Of a DNA stretch of 64,000 bases, positions 60,270 to 64,000 are shown piece after piece. Made by a program: the position numbers and the translations under genes. The stretch's first letter is position 1, and every line of letters begins with the position of its first letter. The stretch is from Comamonadaceae bacterium. Its GTDB lineage: Bacteria; Pseudomonadota; Gammaproteobacteria; Burkholderiales; Burkholderiaceae. The stretch covers positions 37,901 through 101,900 of the forward strand of contig CANKOT010000001.1 in NCBI GenBank assembly GCA_947484245.1, in the 5' to 3' direction. A model generated the notes under the pieces. That model ran no database searches. It was not told the DNA's origin and saw only the letters and a program-made list of their open reading frames with translations.

Positions 60270-61685
60270 ATGGAACTTAAACGCATACTTGCCCGCGACA
60301 CGCGCAGTGCCACTGAAAAGGCAATGGCTATGTTTGGCCCCGATGTGTTGATCATCTCCAACAATCGTGTGGAAGGTCAAACCGAGTTGATCGTTGCCAT
60401 GGATGTCGCAGAAGCTTCGCCAGAGGAGTTTTTGGACGAAAATGAGTCGAGCTTGAATGCCAAAGGGTCAGTGACTGTTTCTGTGGCTGCAATTAACGCT
60501 GCGAGACGCATTTCCAGCACACCCTCTTCTTTGAAGAGCCCCTTCAGTGATCATTTGCATCAGCTGTTGCAGCCAGGTTCAAGAACGTTAGAAACAGAAA
60601 CCGAGCCGGTTGCAGCGGTTAGCACAGAGCAAATTTTGACCGAAGGTCGCGATCAAGTGCGAAGCCAAGAAATTGTGTCTCTGGTGCGCGAAGAGTTGGC
60701 CGCACTGCGCCAAGAATTTCGATTGAGCCAGCAAACAGCCAGCTGGCAAATGAACCAGTATTGGCCAGCGCACATTCAGCCTTTGATTCAAACCATGACC
60801 GAAGCGGGTGTGCCCACAGCTTTGCGTGCTTTGTTGCAAGAAGGCTTGCGCGAGCAACCCACTTTAGACCGAGCCTTGGACAGCATTCGCGCCCAATTGG
60901 CACACAATTTGGAACGTCCTCAAGAGGGTTTTCCAAATCGTGGCATCCATGTGCTGGCGGGTTTGTCGGGCTCTGGCAAAACCTTGATGGTGGCCAAAGC
61001 CGCTCAGCAGGTGGCCATGCATTACGGCGCTGAGTATGTGGCTGTGGTGAGCTATCACGACATGCGTGCCGGTGCTTGGAGTCAAACCCAAATGTTGTGC
61101 GCACAGTTGGGCGTCGATTGCTTCCGTGCCAGCAGCCCTGAAACATTGCAGTTGTTGCTCAATGAGTTGTCGCCCAGAAGGCTCATTTTGATTGACACCC
61201 CAGGCGTTCAAATGACCGATCGATTGGCTGAAATTGTGCAAATTTGCCCACAGGCTGGCTTGCATGCTGTGGTTCCAGCCGATTCCTCGGGCGTCAGTTT
61301 GTCCCGAATCATGTCGAAATCCAAGCTGCCATGGCAGTCTCTCATGATCAGCAAGCTGGATGAGTCCAATTCACCCTGGCCATTGATACAGTTTTTGATT
61401 GCAGACGGTGCGCAGTGCGTGGTTTCTGCGGGCGGTAGCTCTGACAAGATTGCCGATGGTTTGAAATCCTCTGGTTTACAAAAACTGATCAACATTGCGA
61501 TAGACAATTTGCACCCAATTTCAGAGGCATTTGAAGACTCAGAGCTCGAACAAGCCGCAAAACCTGCGACACTAGACGTTCAGGTAAGCGAAGTGGAAGC
61601 TGCCAATGAGTCGCTCACCCATGACATGGGTTTGAGCCGTCCCAATTGGTCGCTTGAAATTCCTCAAAGTGAGCTTCATGGATAA
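60270..61685 (+). CDS. flhF: FlhF, SRP-type GTPase for flagellar placement
   Basis: 471 aa. FlhF marks the cell pole or site of new flagella. The basic N-terminal B domain begins MELKRILARDTRSATEKAMA; the G domain has the P-loop LAGLSGSGKTLMVAKAA (about residues 229-245), a DTPGVQ G3 loop, and a TKLDE-type G4 loop reading SKLDESN. Presence with flhG indicates controlled number and position of flagella. The stop overlaps flhG by 8 bp. Confidence 0.94.
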   Translation: MELKRILARDTRSATEKAMAMFGPDVLIISNNRVEGQTELIVAMDVAEASPEEFLDENESSLNAKGSVTVSVAAINAARRISSTPSSLKSPFSDHLHQLLQPGSRTLETETEPVAAVSTEQILTEGRDQVRSQEIVSLVREELAALRQEFRLSQQTASWQMNQYWPAHIQPLIQTMTEAGVPTALRALLQEGLREQPTLDRALDSIRAQLAHNLERPQEGFPNRGIHVLAGLSGSGKTLMVAKAAQQVAMHYGAEYVAVVSYHDMRAGAWSQTQMLCAQLGVDCFRASSPETLQLLLNELSPRRLILIDTPGVQMTDRLAEIVQICPQAGLHAVVPADSSGVSLSRIMSKSKLPWQSLMISKLDESNSPWPLIQFLIADGAQCVVSAGGSSDKIADGLKSSGLQKLINIAIDNLHPISEAFEDSELEQAAKPATLDVQVSEVEAANESLTHDMGLSRPNWSLEIPQSELHG

Positions 61686-62496
61686 AGTAATAACGACGCA
61701 GGTCATTGGCATTGCCAGCGGCAAAGGAGGAGTGGGTAAGACCACTGTCTCTGTGAACTTGGCTGTTGCACTGCAAGCCATGGGTCACCGCGTCATGTTG
61801 TTTGATGCAGACATGAGCTTGGCCAATGCTCAAATTGCATTGGGCTGCCGTTGTCCCTACAACCTGAGTCATTTTTTAAGTGGCGAAAAAACCCTTGCCG
61901 AGATCATTGTGACCACCCGTCAGGGCGTGAAGTTGGTCCCCGGTGCTTCTGGCATTCAAGAAATGGCCGCCTTGGGCGACATTCAGGCGGCCAACATCGT
62001 GCGAGCTTTTAGTGCCCTAGACGATGACATCGATTTCCTCATTGTGGACATGGCAGCCGGCATTTCGCCAGAGGTTTTGGCCTTCATGGCGGCTTGCTCT
62101 AGGCGCTTTGTGGTGGTGCGAGACGATCCGTCTTCCATTGCCGATGCCTATGCCACCATCAAAGTGCTCATTCAAGACCATGGCTTGGATGAGATTTACC
62201 TGGTGCCCAATGGTGTGGGCAGTGCCCAAGAGGGCTATCAGCTGTTTGAGCGAATCAACCAAGTTTGTGCCCGTTTTCTCAACCGAACCATTCGATATTT
62301 GGGCTCGATTGAAAACGATGAACTCATTTTGGCGGCGCTCAAAAAATACCAGCCTGTTTCAGAATTTGCGCCAGGCAGTGCCGGCGCGAGAGACTTCAGG
62401 CGTTTGGCGGAAGCCGTGCGCCAACTCGAGCCCATTGAAGAGGCTTCGGGTGGCCTGCAATTTTTTGTGGAGCGTTTGGTGAAAACCAGCGCTTAA
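61678..62496 (+). CDS. flhG: FlhG (FleN), MinD-like ATPase for flagellar number
   Basis: 272 aa from the ATG at 61678, overlapping the flhF stop. The deviant Walker A SGKGGVGKTTVSVN, FDADMSLANAQIALGC and VDMAAGISPEVLAFM segments identify a MinD/ParA-type ATPase of the FlhG class. FlhG limits flagellar number, working with FlhF and, in Pseudomonas and Vibrio, restraining FleQ/FlrA. fliA follows after 5 bp. Confidence 0.94.
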   Translation: MDKVITTQVIGIASGKGGVGKTTVSVNLAVALQAMGHRVMLFDADMSLANAQIALGCRCPYNLSHFLSGEKTLAEIIVTTRQGVKLVPGASGIQEMAALGDIQAANIVRAFSALDDDIDFLIVDMAAGISPEVLAFMAACSRRFVVVRDDPSSIADAYATIKVLIQDHGLDEIYLVPNGVGSAQEGYQLFERINQVCARFLNRTIRYLGSIENDELILAALKKYQPVSEFAPGSAGARDFRRLAEAVRQLEPIEEASGGLQFFVERLVKTSA

Positions 62497-62501
62497 ACAA
62501 C

Positions 62502-63251
62502 ATGGCCAACTCCACTCGCCTTTACGAACAGGTTCAAAACAACAGCGAAGCGCTGGTCATGGCCCATTTGGGCATGGTCAAGCGCGTGGCTTTGCACCTC
62601 AAAGTGAGGCTGCCGCCCTTCATGGAGCTGGACGAACTCATTCAAGTGGGCATGATTGGCCTTTTAGAAGCAGCACGTGCCTTCGACCCTGTGAAAGGCA
62701 TGGAGTTTGAGAACTTTGCCCACAGCCGTGTTCGGGGCGCCATTTTGGACGAAGTTCGCAGGCTGTCATTTTTGCCGCGCTCTGCCGTGGCCATCAACAA
62801 GTCGCACAGCGAGGCCACCCATGAGTTGGCCGCCGAGCTCGGGCGAACCCCCACTCAAGCTGAGTTGGCCGATCACATGGGCAAGGACATTGAGCTCTTT
62901 CACAAGGAGCGCACGCAGGCCCGCAGGTTTGAAACCTACTCCATGGAAGTGGTGACCGAAGAGGTGATGAACATTGCCACCGATTCTTCGCAGCAGCCCG
63001 AGGCCATTGTGGAGCATGAGCAGTTCATGGGCGCGCTCACGGACGCCATTGGCGATTTGCCTGAGCGCGACCAATTGTTAATGAATTTGTATTACGTTGA
63101 AGAGCTCAACCTCAAAGAAATTGGGGAAGTTTTGGGTGTGACCGAGTCACGGGTCAGTCAATTGCTGACGGCGGTGGTCAAAAAGTTACGGGGCACTTTG
63201 AAAGTGGAGCCCGTTCACGTGGCCAAACCCAAGACTGGAAAGGGCCAATGA
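62502..63251 (+). CDS. fliA: FliA, sigma28 factor
   Basis: 249 aa. All regions of an FliA-type sigma are present: region 2 (LDELIQVGMIGLLEAARAFD, FENFAHSRVRGAILDEVRRL), region 3 (ATHELAAELGRTPTQAELAD) and region 4 (LNLKEIGEVLGVTESRVSQL). It directs fliC2, flaG, flgM, flgP and fliS through the TCAAG-N-CCGA sites seen in this window and is held by FlgM. It ends the flhA-flhF-flhG-fliA unit. Confidence 0.96.
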   Translation: MANSTRLYEQVQNNSEALVMAHLGMVKRVALHLKVRLPPFMELDELIQVGMIGLLEAARAFDPVKGMEFENFAHSRVRGAILDEVRRLSFLPRSAVAINKSHSEATHELAAELGRTPTQAELADHMGKDIELFHKERTQARRFETYSMEVVTEEVMNIATDSSQQPEAIVEHEQFMGALTDAIGDLPERDQLLMNLYYVEELNLKEIGEVLGVTESRVSQLLTAVVKKLRGTLKVEPVHVAKPKTGKGQ

Positions 63252-63325
63252 TGCTTGCTCATGCCGTTTTTTCAGGCCCTGGCTTTTCCAATTTGCCCAT
63301 TCAGGCGTCTTTTCTGGAAGAAGAC

Positions 63326-63352
63326 TCAAGTTTTCCGGTGTCCCTCCGATTC
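63326..63352 (+). promoter_or_regulatory. Sigma28 promoter of fliS
   Basis: TCAAGTTT-N11-TCCGATTC, exact spacing, 34 bp upstream of the fliS ATG. It supports the fliS start at 63386 rather than one near the end of fliA. Confidence 0.8.
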
Positions 63353-63385
63353 CTGCTGTGTCAGGATCAAAAGGAACAAGACATC

Positions 63386-63820
63386 ATGCGAGTACATTTT
63401 AAAGCGATGGAGAGCTACGGCGAAGGTAACAATGCATCACAAGCGTTGGTGGCCGATAAAGTTGAGCTCATTCAAATGTTGTTTGACGGCTTGATTGACA
63501 GCTTGGTGACTGCCAAGGGTCACATTCAGCGTGGCTCTATTGAAGACAAGAACAAAAGCTTGATGCGCGCTGGTCGTATTGTTTTGGGCTTGCAAGGCTC
63601 GCTAGATTTAGACAAAGGTGGCGATTTGGCCCGTAACCTGTACGAGTTGTACAGTTACGTGACTCGCCGCTTGGTGTATGTGAACGCCCGCAATGACCTC
63701 GATGCATTGCAAGAAGTACACACGCTGTTGAATGAAATTCGCCAAGCTTGGCGTGATGTTCCTAACTTGTTACCTAAAACTGCGCCTGCTTCAGGTGTGG
63801 CAATGTCTGCAATGCATTGA
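63386..63820 (+). CDS. fliS: FliS, flagellin export chaperone
   Basis: 144 aa from the ATG at 63386, with AAGGAA ten bases upstream; an earlier start at 63248 would lie ahead of the sigma28 promoter and is rejected. FliS keeps flagellin from polymerising in the cytoplasm. The four-helix pattern is clear: DKVELIQMLFDGLIDSLVTA, KNKSLMRAGRIVLGLQGSLD, NLYELYSYVTRRLVYVNARN. It is far from both flagellin genes, which is unusual since fliS commonly follows fliD. Confidence 0.92.
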   Translation: MRVHFKAMESYGEGNNASQALVADKVELIQMLFDGLIDSLVTAKGHIQRGSIEDKNKSLMRAGRIVLGLQGSLDLDKGGDLARNLYELYSYVTRRLVYVNARNDLDALQEVHTLLNEIRQAWRDVPNLLPKTAPASGVAMSAMH

Positions 63821-63857
63821 GCCTTTGCCTGTAAGGGCAAGGCTTTGAAGGAATAAT

Positions 63858-63900
63858 AACGGGCGCAGCTGGGAAGCCAGCCGCCCGTTTGTTCGTTTTT
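63858..63900 (+). terminator. Rho-independent terminator behind fliS
   Basis: Stem AACGGGCG / CGCCCGTT (63858-63889) with an inner GCTGG/CCAGC helix, followed by a T-rich run to 63900. It lies 37 bp beyond the fliS stop and 10 bp ahead of motA. Confidence 0.85.
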
Positions 63901-63910
63901 GGAGAGAAAT

Positions 63911-64000
63911 ATGAATGCGATTATTGGTATCGTTGTTTTGATGGTTTGCGTGTTCGGCGGCTTTATCATGGCCGGCGGAAGCATGAAGCCGATTATCAAA
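63911..64000 (+). CDS. motA: MotA, stator protein, 5' end only
   Basis: 30 codons to the window edge. The start MNAIIGIVVLMVCVFGGFIM followed by AGGSM is the first membrane helix of proton-type MotA proteins (VFGGY-M-GG pattern). A GGAGAG Shine-Dalgarno precedes the ATG. motB and the chemotaxis genes, if present, lie beyond the window. Confidence 0.85.
   Translation, partial: MNAIIGIVVLMVCVFGGFIMAGGSMKPIIK

Noticed and set aside
1..64000. CRISPR array, insertion sequence, integrase, attachment sites or RNA genes
   Set aside because: No regularly spaced repeats, transposase or integrase frames, tRNA or rRNA sequences were seen anywhere in the window.

Overview
The window is chromosomal DNA of a betaproteobacterium, most likely Burkholderiales of the Comamonadaceae type. 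This is inferred from gene order, from protein character (a FlhF/FlhG/FliA block, a single-domain FlgJ, an FhlB gene next to flgN) and from moderate GC. No rRNA, tRNA, insertion sequence or CRISPR array was seen. About 95% of the window is one flagellar super-locus, with a flagellin-glycosylation island inside it.

Layout, left to right. 1-1978: three non-flagellar envelope genes (a coiled-coil protein cut by the window edge, a lipoprotein, a surface-adhesin-E-like protein). 1993-10400 (minus): a sigma54 activator of the FlrC/FleR type, then fliE-F-G-H-I-J and a methyltransferase-like gene. 10533-13399 (minus): a large flagellin (fliC1) behind a TPR-like gene. 13740-14036: an orphan BrnA-like DNA-binding protein. 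14202-22825 (plus): an AT-rich pseudaminic-acid operon, pseB-pseC-pseF-methyltransferase-pseA-hisH-hisF(wbuZ)-pseGH-pseI. 22843-26517 (minus): a TPR/glycosyltransferase resembling Caulobacter FlmG, a second flagellin (fliC2) and flaG. 26744-27405: a TumE/TumA toxin-antitoxin pair. 27491-41373 (minus): flgB-C-D-E-F-G-H-I-J-K-L then fliD. 41649-44579: a LysM/transglycosylase-like protein, flgA, flgM, flgN. 44583-48237 (minus): flgP, flgT, a FimV/LysM-like secreted protein, a second FliK-like protein and FhlB. 48439-49629: a FlrA-like sigma54 activator. 49641-57905 (minus): fliK-L-M-N-O-P-Q-R-flhB and two unrecognised genes. 58134-64000 (plus): flhA-flhF-flhG-fliA, fliS and the start of motA.

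Regulation can be read from the DNA. Sites matching the sigma54 consensus (TGGCAC-N5-TTGCW) precede the flrC-fliE operon, the TPR-fliC1 unit, flgB, flgA, the LysM gene and flhA, with weaker ones at fliK and pseB. Sites of the form TCAAG-N14-(N)CCGA, the sigma28 (FliA) type with exact N11 spacing, precede fliC2, flaG, flgM, flgP and fliS. This fits a hierarchy of FlrA-like protein, then FlrC-like protein with sigma54, then FliA with FlgM. The two flagellins appear to belong to different tiers.

How the parts work together: the pse operon should make an acetamidino- and possibly methyl-modified pseudaminic acid, which the FlmG-like protein could attach to flagellin. FlgP/FlgT and the FimV-like protein suggest an extra periplasmic ring or disk. 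The LysM/transglycosylase-like protein probably supplies the peptidoglycan-cutting activity missing from the short FlgJ.
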